From Haloplanus sp. GDY1 (GTDB taxonomy: Archaea; Halobacteriota; Halobacteria; Halobacteriales; Haloferacaceae): a DNA stretch of 64,000 nucleotides. The position numbers and the translations under genes are program-made. Of the stretch, positions 51,019 through 60,229 are shown in pieces (the stretch's first letter is position 1; each line of letters begins with the position of its first letter). Under the pieces are notes generated by a model. The model was not told the origin of the DNA. It did no database searches and was given only the letters and a program-made list of their open reading frames with translations. The stretch covers positions 930,001-994,000 of the forward strand of contig NZ_CP098514.1 in the NCBI RefSeq assembly GCF_023703775.1, given 5' to 3'.

Positions 51019-52803
51019 ATGAGGGTCCGAGAGCTCCCCAAATATCGCGATTGGCTGTCAGCCTTATTTTTGGGGTTCGCTCTTGTAGCAGGAGTAGTCG
51101 GTAGTCTAATTGCTAATATCTATGGAGCCACGTCCACATCATCACTAAAGTCGCTCGCGACCGCCCTCTTAACCGGAAAGACAGCGATTTTTGCAGTTGC
51201 GTTTACGGTGACACTGATTGGTGTCGAGCTCAAATCCTCTGAACTCTCCTCACGAGTCTCCTGGATTTTTACGCGCGTCTGGATTTTTCGTCGGACGTTT
51301 CAGGTCTTCACGCTAGCCCTTCTGCTTGATATAGTATGTCTCTTGGCCGCAAGTTCGATGACCCCGTGGCAGCGGACATCGGCGGCTGCCGTTATCTCGA
51401 TGGCAAGTGCTGTGACGTTGTTAATGATTTACTTCTATCTGATTGAGGCAATTGAGAAACTAACTCCTAGTGGGGTGATAGACATATTCTTAGAGCTCCT
51501 GACGCCGCGTACATACATCTCAGAAGTCGCTGAGCGTGACGGACGAGTTGTAAGTGGGCATCCACTTGACGGGTTGTTCGATGTCGTCGTTGAGTTGAAC
51601 GAAAGTGATGAGGACAAATTGGCGGAATTGAGCCTCGAGAAATATTTCGAGATCGTCGGTGAGGTGATGGAGTACAGTCTCTATGTTCCATCAGATGATC
51701 TAAGACTGCAACAGTTCCTTGTGCCGCATATTAATCACTCTGGATTCTTTTTTCTCGACAACGAGGCGCAGTTTGGTGCTGGTCAGCCCACGATTGTGGT
51801 TCCTGAACAACTCCAGTTCTATGAGGTCTTAACGGTCCGCTATAACGATGTCGGAGCGGATTTATTTAGGCCGGTGTACGAGTCTCATCTCTCTGAACTC
51901 CTCACCGAACTCCCGCAAGAAAAATATGAAAATTTCTATGATGAGATGGATGTTTTAATGGAAACCGCCACTGAGAACCGCTCAAAGCTGCTCGTAGAAG
52001 GGCTCTTCGAAGTATATTGGATGCTGCATGACGATACAGTCTCTTCCTTTGCCGCTCGATACGAGATTGAATCCCGTATCATAAGCGCAATTCAGTCTTG
52101 TGTCATGCATAGAGGATTAGTCGTGGCCGGGAATCAACTTCGCTTACTGGCCGATAGCATCTCTTCAGACAGGTTCTGCGGTGAGGATTTGTTTGCTCTT
52201 ATTGAATTGTATACCACCAAATCTCCCAACATCCTATCTTCAGGACTGTCTTGGCATACCGGAGAGGCCGAACTACTGCGGCACCGGATTAGAAATCCAG
52301 AACGTCATACTGACGTGCCACCGGACGCTGCGTTTATCATTGCTTACAACAATGCAACCGCCAGAATAATACACACCTACTACGTCGGGGTGAAAGGAGA
52401 CTCAGGAATCCCCGTCAATATGCTGGTTGAATATCTAAAGTCGAATATTAAGGCGGCGAACGAGTCCGCCCTCCAACCTGAAGTGGAGTTCTTAATTGAG
52501 CAGTTTGTTCACACGGTCTGTCTGTTCGCAGCTCAGACGACAGTGGATATCACTCCCGAGGATGAACTACTCTCGTTGATTGACGAGGAAGCGCAGTTCG
52601 AACAAATCATCAACCGAGAGGTCGGGAAATTGAGCCGCGCCATCAGGTCGGAGGGTCTTTCTGGATCGGCCTCTCCACCAGAATTACATATCGCTATTCC
52701 GGAGGAGGATATTGACAGAGCCGCATTTCGAAAGGTCATTCGGAATCTCCGGTCGGAGCTCACCAAGCATGACCAACAGGCAGAGATAGGTAGCAAAAAA
52801 TGA
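51019..52803 (+). CDS. membrane-anchored protein of unknown function in defence-like operon
   Basis: A 594-residue protein; ATG 51019 is preferred over TTG 50992. Four hydrophobic segments lie in the first 150 residues (WLSALFLGFALVAGVVGSLI, TAIFAVAFTVTLIGVEL, VFTLALLLDIVCLLAASSM, AAVISMASAVTLLMIYFYLI). The remaining 440 residues are soluble, mainly helical and acidic, with blocks such as LDGLFDVVVELNESDEDKLA, INHSGFFFLDNEAQFGAGQP and HLSELLTELPQEKYENFYDE. No known domain is recognised. It lies 45 nt after the methyltransferase and overlaps the helicase by 4 nt (ATGA), so it belongs to the system. Confidence 0.7.
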   Translation: MRVRELPKYRDWLSALFLGFALVAGVVGSLIANIYGATSTSSLKSLATALLTGKTAIFAVAFTVTLIGVELKSSELSSRVSWIFTRVWIFRRTFQVFTLALLLDIVCLLAASSMTPWQRTSAAAVISMASAVTLLMIYFYLIEAIEKLTPSGVIDIFLELLTPRTYISEVAERDGRVVSGHPLDGLFDVVVELNESDEDKLAELSLEKYFEIVGEVMEYSLYVPSDDLRLQQFLVPHINHSGFFFLDNEAQFGAGQPTIVVPEQLQFYEVLTVRYNDVGADLFRPVYESHLSELLTELPQEKYENFYDEMDVLMETATENRSKLLVEGLFEVYWMLHDDTVSSFAARYEIESRIISAIQSCVMHRGLVVAGNQLRLLADSISSDRFCGEDLFALIELYTTKSPNILSSGLSWHTGEAELLRHRIRNPERHTDVPPDAAFIIAYNNATARIIHTYYVGVKGDSGIPVNMLVEYLKSNIKAANESALQPEVEFLIEQFVHTVCLFAAQTTVDITPEDELLSLIDEEAQFEQIINREVGKLSRAIRSEGLSGSASPPELHIAIPEEDIDRAAFRKVIRNLRSELTKHDQQAEIGSKK

Positions 52804-55694
52804 TTCTGGGTGAAGCAGCTGGTAAGGGCTATCGAGACTTGATTCGCCGTGAATACGAGAAATATACTGAAGCTGGTGATCAGCAGGCACTAGGAGACGC
52901 CTCGTTACGATTGACGACTAGTGATATCGAGTCGTGTGTATCCGACGACGTCCAGGAGAAGCTCGAAGATGCTGGAAAGCTAATTGAATATGATGATGGG
53001 ACGTACCGGACCAGCCACTTCGATTTGCTTTTCCGGATTGTCAATATCCGCAACCGCGAACAGCAACCGTCGCTAGTTTCAGAACACAAAATTGAGATCG
53101 AGGAACAGTATGTTCCAGACTTTGATACACATCCAATCAAAGAGGTGTTATCAGAACTCCCGGACGAACACCGTGCCAACGTAATCTCGCAGATAGAGTC
53201 AGTTGGAATCGAGACGGTATCGAGTCACCAGCGACAGGTTATCGAATCGCTGCTTGACGAAGAAACGGAGTATCTCAGTCTGGAAGCCCCAACTGCGAGC
53301 GGCAAATCACTGTCCTTCTTGTTGCCAGCGATTCTCAAGAGCTTTTATAAGGAAGCTTCTGGGCGGAACGGAACAAACTGTTTGCTACTGTATCCGAGGA
53401 AAGCACTAGCTCGAGACCAATACTCTGACATCCTCCATTACACTGCTAGTCTGAATCGAGTGCTCTCGGAGATTGGTGCGGAGCCGATAACCGTCGGGTT
53501 AGAAGATGGTGACCGAGAGCGAGTGGAGGAATACGATCACGGACAGTCCTACAGGGGATTGGACTGCGTTCACGATGGCTGTGACGGTGTGCTGGAAGTA
53601 CAAAATCCGCAAAGCAATATTCATATCCGGTGTAGCAATCATGATTCCTGCCCCCTTGATTACAGTCACATCGTGGTCGGCAAAGAGCCCATCCGGAAAC
53701 AGCGACCGACCATTACCGTCTCCAATCTGTATATGGTCTACAGAAACCTCCTCTTGTCAGGTGGAGTTGATCGACTCCAAGATGTAGAATTCGTTGTATT
53801 AGACGAAGCGCACGTCAATACCAGCTACAAGGGCGGACATGTAAGTTATATCCTGCAGCTGCTGCAAGATGTTACCTCTCGCCGCGGAGAGAGCGCACAG
53901 ATGGTATTCTCTTCTGCTACCATGGCCCAGCCAAAAGAATTTATCGCGAATTTGGCGGCTATCGACCCCAGCGAACTCACGTACATCAATTACGAGGACG
54001 CCATTGAATCAGCGGATGTAGAGACAGAGAAGCGACTCTTGATTCACCTGTACCTCCTCCCCACTCCTCGAAGAGCAGTTGAAACCCTGAATCAAGCGAT
54101 TACTTTGATACTTGGACTGTGGTCTGAGAAGCACGGCTTCCGAGCGATCAATTTCATTGACAGTATTGGGGAGTTAAACAAGATGAAGAGTTTCGTAAAG
54201 GACACGATTCTCCACCCCGGCCGTCGTGCAGGTGCAGAAGTTATCGATCACCTCCATAGTGTTGAAGACCCCATCCCATCGAATAGCTATTCGTGGAGAC
54301 CACTCTCTCCAGATTCATATCTAACGAGCCGAGCGGCAGGTCAAGACCGGATTCAGGATTTCAGGCAACTGTTCGCAACTCACCACGGAAACCTCAAGCC
54401 GTCCACGCGATCAACTGTTGAGGATCGGTTCAACGATGGGACGTATCGATATCTGTTTTCCACGTCTACCTTGGAAGTTGGTATTGACTTGTCAGGAATC
54501 GCAGCGGTCGTCCAGTATCAACTCCCGCCGACAGGCGAAGAGGGGGTGATTCAACGGGTCGGGCGCGCGGGTCGTGACCCATCGACCCAGCGAGTTGGGC
54601 TTGGGATTCTAATGTTTTCGCCAAACCCGGCGAGCCAGATGTACATGTACGATGAGAACTTAACTCGGAAGCTTCGAGACCCCAAATTCTTGGATACGGA
54701 ACAAATTTCAAATACTCGCTCAATCAAGCTGCAACATGTTCTATCCTTAGTGATGTACTCTCGAGCACTTCGAGACAAGAAAACCTACCTGGAGGGGGAT
54801 CAACGGCTTGAGAGCGAAAAAGATGTCTTGGTCGCATTACGAAATCTTTCCGGAGATTTAGACGGAATAGACACACTGAACGACCGGATTGGACTCCTCA
54901 CCGATAAGGAGTTAGAAGACGGGGTTGAGAGGTTCCGCAACTACATCGATATGATTGTCGAAGGGCGAGAAAAAGAGGCAGACGCCAATGATACGGTTGA
55001 GCCAGATATAGTCATCTCCAGATCCCTACGAGCCTTCAACGAAACCTCGCATCTAAAGAAAGATCTTGTATCGTTACGAGCAGTACTGGAGTCGGAAAAC
55101 GAGTTTACAGATGATTTAGATAGACGGTATTCTGAATTCGTGGATACAGTTGACGAGCTGACGGACATCTTGGCCGAACTCTCAGATTCGATTCATAGGG
55201 CCTGGACCGAGCGTGATGAAAGCCTACTAACTGAATGGTACGACAGCCATTACGAGGATTTTGTCGCGGCACGAGAAGCACTCCCGGCAAAAGACGATAT
55301 CGAAGCGTTGCGGTTCCAGCACGTCCAGCCATGGATTAACGATGCCTACGGGTCACCAGCGAACTTCCATAATGAGACCGGTCATCGCATGAGCGATATC
55401 AGTGACGACTGGGGGGAAATTAGAACGAAACTCAGTGGAAACGGTCAAGAACAGAGCCCTGATGGGGTGCGGGATCTTTTAGCCGACCTAGACGATTCGT
55501 TACAGAGCCTCAAAAATATGGATTTAGAACGACTCTCCGCCTCAAAGTCTATCGACAACTTCCATCAAGCACTAGACAACCAAAACTATGGTCTCTCGAT
55601 ATTCGATGCGCTGAGTGAGATGTTACAAGGCCGCGCTCAGTTCTCACTACTCCTGGAACCCCCACGACCGAAATTCGAAATGAGGTTCGAATAA
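52800..55694 (+). CDS. superfamily-2 helicase, DrmA/MrfA-like, with Cys4 insertion
   Basis: A 964-residue DEAH-type helicase. Motif I is APTASGKSLSFLLPA (163-170 core), Ia is LLLYPRKALARDQYSD, II is VVLDEAHV (335-338) and III is FSSATM. Motif V is FSTSTLEVGIDLSGI and VI is VIQRVGRAGRD (near 580). A Cys4 insertion (C256, C261, C278, C284) lies between Ia and II, suggesting a zinc ribbon. An N-terminal domain of about 140 residues and a 350-residue helical C-terminal part flank the motor. This arrangement matches DrmA of DISARM and the MrfA/YprA group. The start overlaps the membrane protein and the stop overlaps the DUF1998 gene (TAATG). Confidence 0.85.
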   Translation: MILGEAAGKGYRDLIRREYEKYTEAGDQQALGDASLRLTTSDIESCVSDDVQEKLEDAGKLIEYDDGTYRTSHFDLLFRIVNIRNREQQPSLVSEHKIEIEEQYVPDFDTHPIKEVLSELPDEHRANVISQIESVGIETVSSHQRQVIESLLDEETEYLSLEAPTASGKSLSFLLPAILKSFYKEASGRNGTNCLLLYPRKALARDQYSDILHYTASLNRVLSEIGAEPITVGLEDGDRERVEEYDHGQSYRGLDCVHDGCDGVLEVQNPQSNIHIRCSNHDSCPLDYSHIVVGKEPIRKQRPTITVSNLYMVYRNLLLSGGVDRLQDVEFVVLDEAHVNTSYKGGHVSYILQLLQDVTSRRGESAQMVFSSATMAQPKEFIANLAAIDPSELTYINYEDAIESADVETEKRLLIHLYLLPTPRRAVETLNQAITLILGLWSEKHGFRAINFIDSIGELNKMKSFVKDTILHPGRRAGAEVIDHLHSVEDPIPSNSYSWRPLSPDSYLTSRAAGQDRIQDFRQLFATHHGNLKPSTRSTVEDRFNDGTYRYLFSTSTLEVGIDLSGIAAVVQYQLPPTGEEGVIQRVGRAGRDPSTQRVGLGILMFSPNPASQMYMYDENLTRKLRDPKFLDTEQISNTRSIKLQHVLSLVMYSRALRDKKTYLEGDQRLESEKDVLVALRNLSGDLDGIDTLNDRIGLLTDKELEDGVERFRNYIDMIVEGREKEADANDTVEPDIVISRSLRAFNETSHLKKDLVSLRAVLESENEFTDDLDRRYSEFVDTVDELTDILAELSDSIHRAWTERDESLLTEWYDSHYEDFVAAREALPAKDDIEALRFQHVQPWINDAYGSPANFHNETGHRMSDISDDWGEIRTKLSGNGQEQSPDGVRDLLADLDDSLQSLKNMDLERLSASKSIDNFHQALDNQNYGLSIFDALSEMLQGRAQFSLLLEPPRPKFEMRFE

Positions 55695-57817
55695 TGAGTG
55701 ACGATCAAACCACAGATGACCTAGATACGGCATCAGAGTCTTCAAACCGCTCAGGAATGCAGGCTTTGTACAGCTTCACGCCGTTCAGCCTGCAAAATAC
55801 TAGCCCGTACGAATTACTTTTAACTCCAGTCTCGTATCTCCGGACAGATCGGTGGCTGAAGTCGGAATACAGATCTCAGTCCGTTCGTGACTCGTACAAA
55901 GTAACGAAGGAGACGTTTGAGAAGGATGTCGTCCATCCCCATTCTCTCCGTACAAAGACGTTTCGAGAAGAGGATGATGCCTCAATCGAATTCAAGCATC
56001 ACAAATACAAGCAACGAAGTGCCTGGCAGTATCCTCCGATGTATGCCGAATTCAGCTATGAAGCACTAAATTCGGGATACAGCTGTCAGCTGGGGTGGGT
56101 CCTGACATCGTCGAACAAGCAGGAGTGTCCGATGCGTCAACACTGCCCTGACTTCACCGGCGGTAGTCGCTGTGACCACTACGAAGGACCATTCCAGTAC
56201 GAACGCTTGTTCAAGATTTATCCGGGGATAGTACGTGGCTATCAGGATCCGACCTCCGGAAACTATGATTACGTCACTAGTATACGGGGTGATGCGGAGT
56301 CGCTGGCGAAACTGAGTTTCACTACAGCCGGTCAGGTAAACGCCTACATTAACGAGATCACGTTCGATTACAAGCCGAGTTACATGTTTGGCTCCCCATC
56401 ACTCTACACACAGGAGGGGATCGGCTTCCGGATGGAGAACGTGAACGCTGTCCAGCTTTCGTTTGGAGACGAGTCGTTGCATGATATGTTACTTGATCTA
56501 TTGGAGGAAAATGAAGCACTCCGCAACTGGATCGCGCTGAAGTACCACCTCTACGTAGACTTAGATTACGTTGACACTATCAAGCCAAAGGGTGGCTTCG
56601 ACGCGTTTGAAGAGTTGCGTGACGCGGTTGAAGCTGGAATTCGTGGTGGTGAGGACGAGGAGAGGGATGAAGATACCGACCTAGACGCGCTGATTGAGGC
56701 GGTTGAGACCGTTGATTTCGAAACAGATGAGTTGGCGATGGAGTTTGCCGAGATTACGTTTATCCACACCATAGCACACGCGTTGCGTGATTGGTTGGTT
56801 AACACCTACGGGTGTGACCACGATCATATTGAGTACTATCTTGAACACCCAGAGTTAGAATTACAGGACATCCCAGCAGACAGCAAGCGCATCGTCTTCT
56901 TCGAGTCTGCGATTGGAGGATTCGGCTATCTGGATAGTCTCAAGCGAGACCTCCGTGACGAGGACTCAGAGACATCCTTTGAGTCCATTCTCGATTCGGT
57001 CCACTCATTCCTGGACGAACACCGCTCCCAAGTGCACGAGTCAAAATCCAAAGCGACCAACAAACTTGCACAATACGACACCGATGACGCGGAGCGAGTG
57101 GGAACTGGACTTGAGACACTGGAAGATATCAACATTTTCCCCCACCCGAAGGCGATTCGGCAAGGAATCCATCAGGTAAACGACTTGGGCAACCGATCCG
57201 AGCGCGAGCGTGCGCTTCTAGACGATATATTCCAGCACGTGCCGATATGTTGGGACGGATGTACGTTCTGCGTCGACGACGATGAGGACTGCTCGTTCCT
57301 TCCATTCGATCGCCCGTTCCTAATCAGTCGGGATCTGGCGTATCGCGGTACCGAATACCTGCTGGAAAAGATTCGTGAACCCGAAACGTCGGGGAAGTCC
57401 CTACCGAACGATTTCTACGGTATCCTCTACGACGCATTTCTTGAAGCAGAGAGTACGGTTATTTTGGTCGTTCCGAAAATCGATCTGCAGGTGTTGGAGG
57501 ACGTCGCCAAATTCGCTCAGGATTCAAGGGTCCAAGCCCGGTTCGTCACTACTGAGGACGCCTTTGAAACGCTGGACGAGTATGAGACAAGTCGAGTTGA
57601 AGACATCCTGGCGGACACCTCATTAGTCAGCCTATCGAAACGCAGCGGGCCTCTTGATCCGCAGATTGTGATGGATGGTATCGTGAGCATCACCGGTGAC
57701 CTTCCATTCAACTACGACCGTACAAGCGTTGACAGCTCAGATCTCACTATTCGGCATGATCATCAAGAAATTACTGAGGAGCTTGAGGGGATAGGAATCT
57801 CTGTTAACAATGACTGA
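55694..57817 (+). CDS. DrmB-like DUF1998 protein with degenerate PLD-like C-terminus
   Basis: A 707-residue partner of the helicase. A cysteine group C131, C145, C151, C160 (SYEALNSGYSCQ ... ECPMRQHCPDF) lies near the N-terminus. The DUF1998-like core is ITFIHTIAHALRDWLVNTYG ... KRIVFFESAIGGFGYLDSLK. A second zinc-type cluster CWDGCTFCVDDDEDC lies near 518-532. The last 130 residues (ESTVILVVPKIDLQVLEDVA, RFVTTEDAFETLDEY) look like a phospholipase-D fold, as in DrmC, but no HxK motif is visible. So DrmB- and DrmC-like parts may be fused here. The ATG shares one base with the helicase stop. Confidence 0.75.
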   Translation: MSDDQTTDDLDTASESSNRSGMQALYSFTPFSLQNTSPYELLLTPVSYLRTDRWLKSEYRSQSVRDSYKVTKETFEKDVVHPHSLRTKTFREEDDASIEFKHHKYKQRSAWQYPPMYAEFSYEALNSGYSCQLGWVLTSSNKQECPMRQHCPDFTGGSRCDHYEGPFQYERLFKIYPGIVRGYQDPTSGNYDYVTSIRGDAESLAKLSFTTAGQVNAYINEITFDYKPSYMFGSPSLYTQEGIGFRMENVNAVQLSFGDESLHDMLLDLLEENEALRNWIALKYHLYVDLDYVDTIKPKGGFDAFEELRDAVEAGIRGGEDEERDEDTDLDALIEAVETVDFETDELAMEFAEITFIHTIAHALRDWLVNTYGCDHDHIEYYLEHPELELQDIPADSKRIVFFESAIGGFGYLDSLKRDLRDEDSETSFESILDSVHSFLDEHRSQVHESKSKATNKLAQYDTDDAERVGTGLETLEDINIFPHPKAIRQGIHQVNDLGNRSERERALLDDIFQHVPICWDGCTFCVDDDEDCSFLPFDRPFLISRDLAYRGTEYLLEKIREPETSGKSLPNDFYGILYDAFLEAESTVILVVPKIDLQVLEDVAKFAQDSRVQARFVTTEDAFETLDEYETSRVEDILADTSLVSLSKRSGPLDPQIVMDGIVSITGDLPFNYDRTSVDSSDLTIRHDHQEITEELEGIGISVNND

Positions 57818-58314
57818 ATAACCTTTATTGCACCTGAAATTCGGGGAAATAACTCTAACATCGTCTAGAACGCGGATTTTCATTCGATCACTTATCAAAG
57901 TAGTTATTATACACACGTAGAAAACGGAAGCTGCAGGAGCCCGCAGCCGGCACAGTTGTGGTCACCTTGCGCGACTATCGTCGCTCTCCCCAACTTATCC
58001 GGCCGTAGCAGGGTGCCTGCTTACTCCACCCACGAACTCATAGCTCTGCGTGTGGACTGCGGTGAATGTTTTTAAGTCAGGATTACAAATTGGACGCTCG
58101 GAAAGGTAGGAAACTGCACTAAAAACGGAAGCGGACTGTGCATTCGCTTCTATAGTGGCCGCGATTATAGTAGTTTCCCTAGCCAGAGTGACTACTCTAC
58201 CGTGGCCCTCGGGGGGTGACAGCCTCCTGGTGTCAACCAATCAGAATCCAACCCAGCACGCTATGAAACACCAAAATTCGCCGCTGTCAGTGCCAGGCGG
58301 TGCACAGATGAACA
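57818..58314. other. 497-bp AT-rich spacer, no gene seen
   Basis: Follows the last operon gene and precedes the transposase. It holds many AT blocks and a short GCTGC/GCAGC stem near 57930-57950. No convincing frame, tRNA, or insertion-sequence terminal repeat could be paired with sequence after 59988. The octamer TGTGCATT occurs at 58137, as it does near 12510 and 48890. The left end of the insertion sequence may lie here. Confidence 0.4.
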
Positions 58315-59988
58315 ATGACAGACGACAACCAGAACGAGTGCAAGTCTCGTTCCAAGATCGAACAAGACGCGATCAACCACATCGACGATGGCGCTGACGT
58401 CATCGAACTCGTCGCCGGCCTCGATTTCAGCCCGTATCAAGATCAGGGCGACACCTACGACGAGTCTGACGATTCCTTCCCCTTCGACCCGATGGTACGG
58501 GCACTCTTCCTCAAAGACCTCATGGGGTACACGGGGGTTGAGCTCCATACTCGACTGACCGAGAATCCAGATGAGGCAGCAGCGCTCGGCTTCGACGAAG
58601 TGTCTTCCCGGACGACGCTCGACCGAACTCCAGGAAGACGGCTGAGCGATGAGTTCCGTATCCAGATCCAACACACCACTCATCGCATCCTCGAGTACGC
58701 CCACGAGCAGGACAATCCAATCGGCCTGAAATCCCTCGAGCCCGACGAGAAAGACGACGTCTCAGAGCGCACTGAGGACCGCCACATCAAAGAGAAGACC
58801 CTCGAAGTATCCGAGGAGCTTCGCGGACTATTGTACGGTGCTGTTGACCTAGACCGCCCAGAGTCCGGCAGACAGTATTCGACGAGCGGACTCCTCGGCC
58901 TGGAGAGCGTCATGAGTACCGAGGCGTGTGCGGCCGGACAAGGCAGCGAACTCTACAACAACGCCCCAAAGGGCGTGAGTGCCCCCGACGGGGAGACGCT
59001 GCTCCATTACCTTAAGCAACTGGACGTCGAGGAGGTCTGTGAGATAATCCAGGCCGGTGTCGATGTCCAGTTGAAATCCGCACGGCGGCACCTCGAGTTC
59101 ACTCGCCCCGCCGAACTCGCGATCGACATGACGTACGTCGCCTACTACAGCAACGATCGAGAAGCTCTGAACTACGGCGAAGACGACGACCAAGTCGTGG
59201 TGATGGGGGCACCCCCCTCGAAAGGCTACGATTGGTGCATGAAGTTCGCGACCGCCGCAATCGTCGGCGACAACGTCCAATTCATGCTCGCAGTCCGTCC
59301 CCACACCAAGGGCCAAGGAATCGGCGAACTGGTCCGCGAGCTCATTGCAGCAGCCAGCGAACACGTGAGCGTCCAGCGAGTGTACGCTGACGCCGAATTC
59401 TACGCCGTCGACACAATCCGAGCGCTCCAAGCCGCTCGCACTGACTTCGTGATTCGTGTGCCTGCGAACGAGCGCGTCAAGCGGTGGATTCGGCGCGCGA
59501 ATCACGACGTCTGGGTCAAGAAAAACAAAACCATCTACGGTCGCACCCCCGAGAAATCGAATGGGGCGGTACGGGCCACGCACGTGGGCGTGCCGAAGCG
59601 CACGAACCCGGAGAAGACCGTCGTGTTCGCCACCAACAGTGAGGTCGACGACGAGATAGCGCTCGACCGCCGAGAAACCAAACGCAAAATCAACCGTTAT
59701 CGGCGTCATTGGGGCCTGGAGACGGGATATCGCTGCATCACGGACTTCTTCCCGTGGACGACCTCGAAGGAGTATCAAGTCCGGTTGTTCCATTTCGGGT
59801 TCGGCATGTTGGTCTACAACATGTGGCGGCTCGTCGACTTCCTCGTCCAACTGGACCTTGACTCTGAGCAGCGCAGTAAACCGCGACTGAAAGCAAAGCG
59901 ATTCCAGAACCTCGTCGCCCGAATCCTCAGCATGTACGGCTACCCACTCACGCCCGGTCGGGTTCGCCCAGCGGCGAGTCACAACTAA
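58315..59988 (+). CDS. DDE transposase of a haloarchaeal insertion sequence (IS4-like clade)
   Basis: A 557-residue transposase. The catalytic triad is read from LAIDMTYVAYY (D271), YADAEFYAVDTIRAL (D359) and YRRHWGLETGYRCITDFFPW (E469 in a Y-x-x-R-W-x-x-E-x-x-Y-R-type signature). The N-terminal 200 residues are acidic and helical and probably bind the ends. The gene is complete, with start ATG 58315, and its G+C lies between the island and the core. A CCGAAC-TATC-GTTCGG hairpin at 60038-60053 may be its terminator. The family name could not be fixed and the terminal repeats were not found. Confidence 0.8.
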   Translation: MTDDNQNECKSRSKIEQDAINHIDDGADVIELVAGLDFSPYQDQGDTYDESDDSFPFDPMVRALFLKDLMGYTGVELHTRLTENPDEAAALGFDEVSSRTTLDRTPGRRLSDEFRIQIQHTTHRILEYAHEQDNPIGLKSLEPDEKDDVSERTEDRHIKEKTLEVSEELRGLLYGAVDLDRPESGRQYSTSGLLGLESVMSTEACAAGQGSELYNNAPKGVSAPDGETLLHYLKQLDVEEVCEIIQAGVDVQLKSARRHLEFTRPAELAIDMTYVAYYSNDREALNYGEDDDQVVVMGAPPSKGYDWCMKFATAAIVGDNVQFMLAVRPHTKGQGIGELVRELIAAASEHVSVQRVYADAEFYAVDTIRALQAARTDFVIRVPANERVKRWIRRANHDVWVKKNKTIYGRTPEKSNGAVRATHVGVPKRTNPEKTVVFATNSEVDDEIALDRRETKRKINRYRRHWGLETGYRCITDFFPWTTSKEYQVRLFHFGFGMLVYNMWRLVDFLVQLDLDSEQRSKPRLKAKRFQNLVARILSMYGYPLTPGRVRPAASHN

Positions 59989-60229
59989 ACACAGATCCCC
60001 GCAATTCGTCCGCTCTCGCGGAAAAATTCGTTCTACACCGAACTATCGTTCGGCAGGCCGGCATGAGATCGTCATTGTAGCGCTTTCAAGCTCAAATCCC
60101 GGCCAGTTTTCAGCTACTCCCATGCACATTCGAAACCACTGCCCGGAGATTGTATATAGCGATATGAAGTTTATGTGTCGGCTAGGCGGTGCCGAGCGGT
60201 TTATACTCGGCTCGGTCGAACGACGGGGT

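Noticed and set aside
52800-57817. Druantia-type or housekeeping MrfAB repair genes
   Set aside because: Druantia DruE is a much larger single protein carrying the helicase and DUF1998 together. MrfAB lacks the methyltransferase and membrane gene. A DISARM-like assignment fits better, though not proven.
58849-59982. Minus-strand 377-codon frame opposite the transposase
   Set aside because: It is the exact antisense of the transposase gene and has no recognised motif.
58315-60060. Terminal inverted repeats of the transposase element
   Set aside because: Sequence before 58315 and after 59988 was compared by eye and no convincing matching ends were found.
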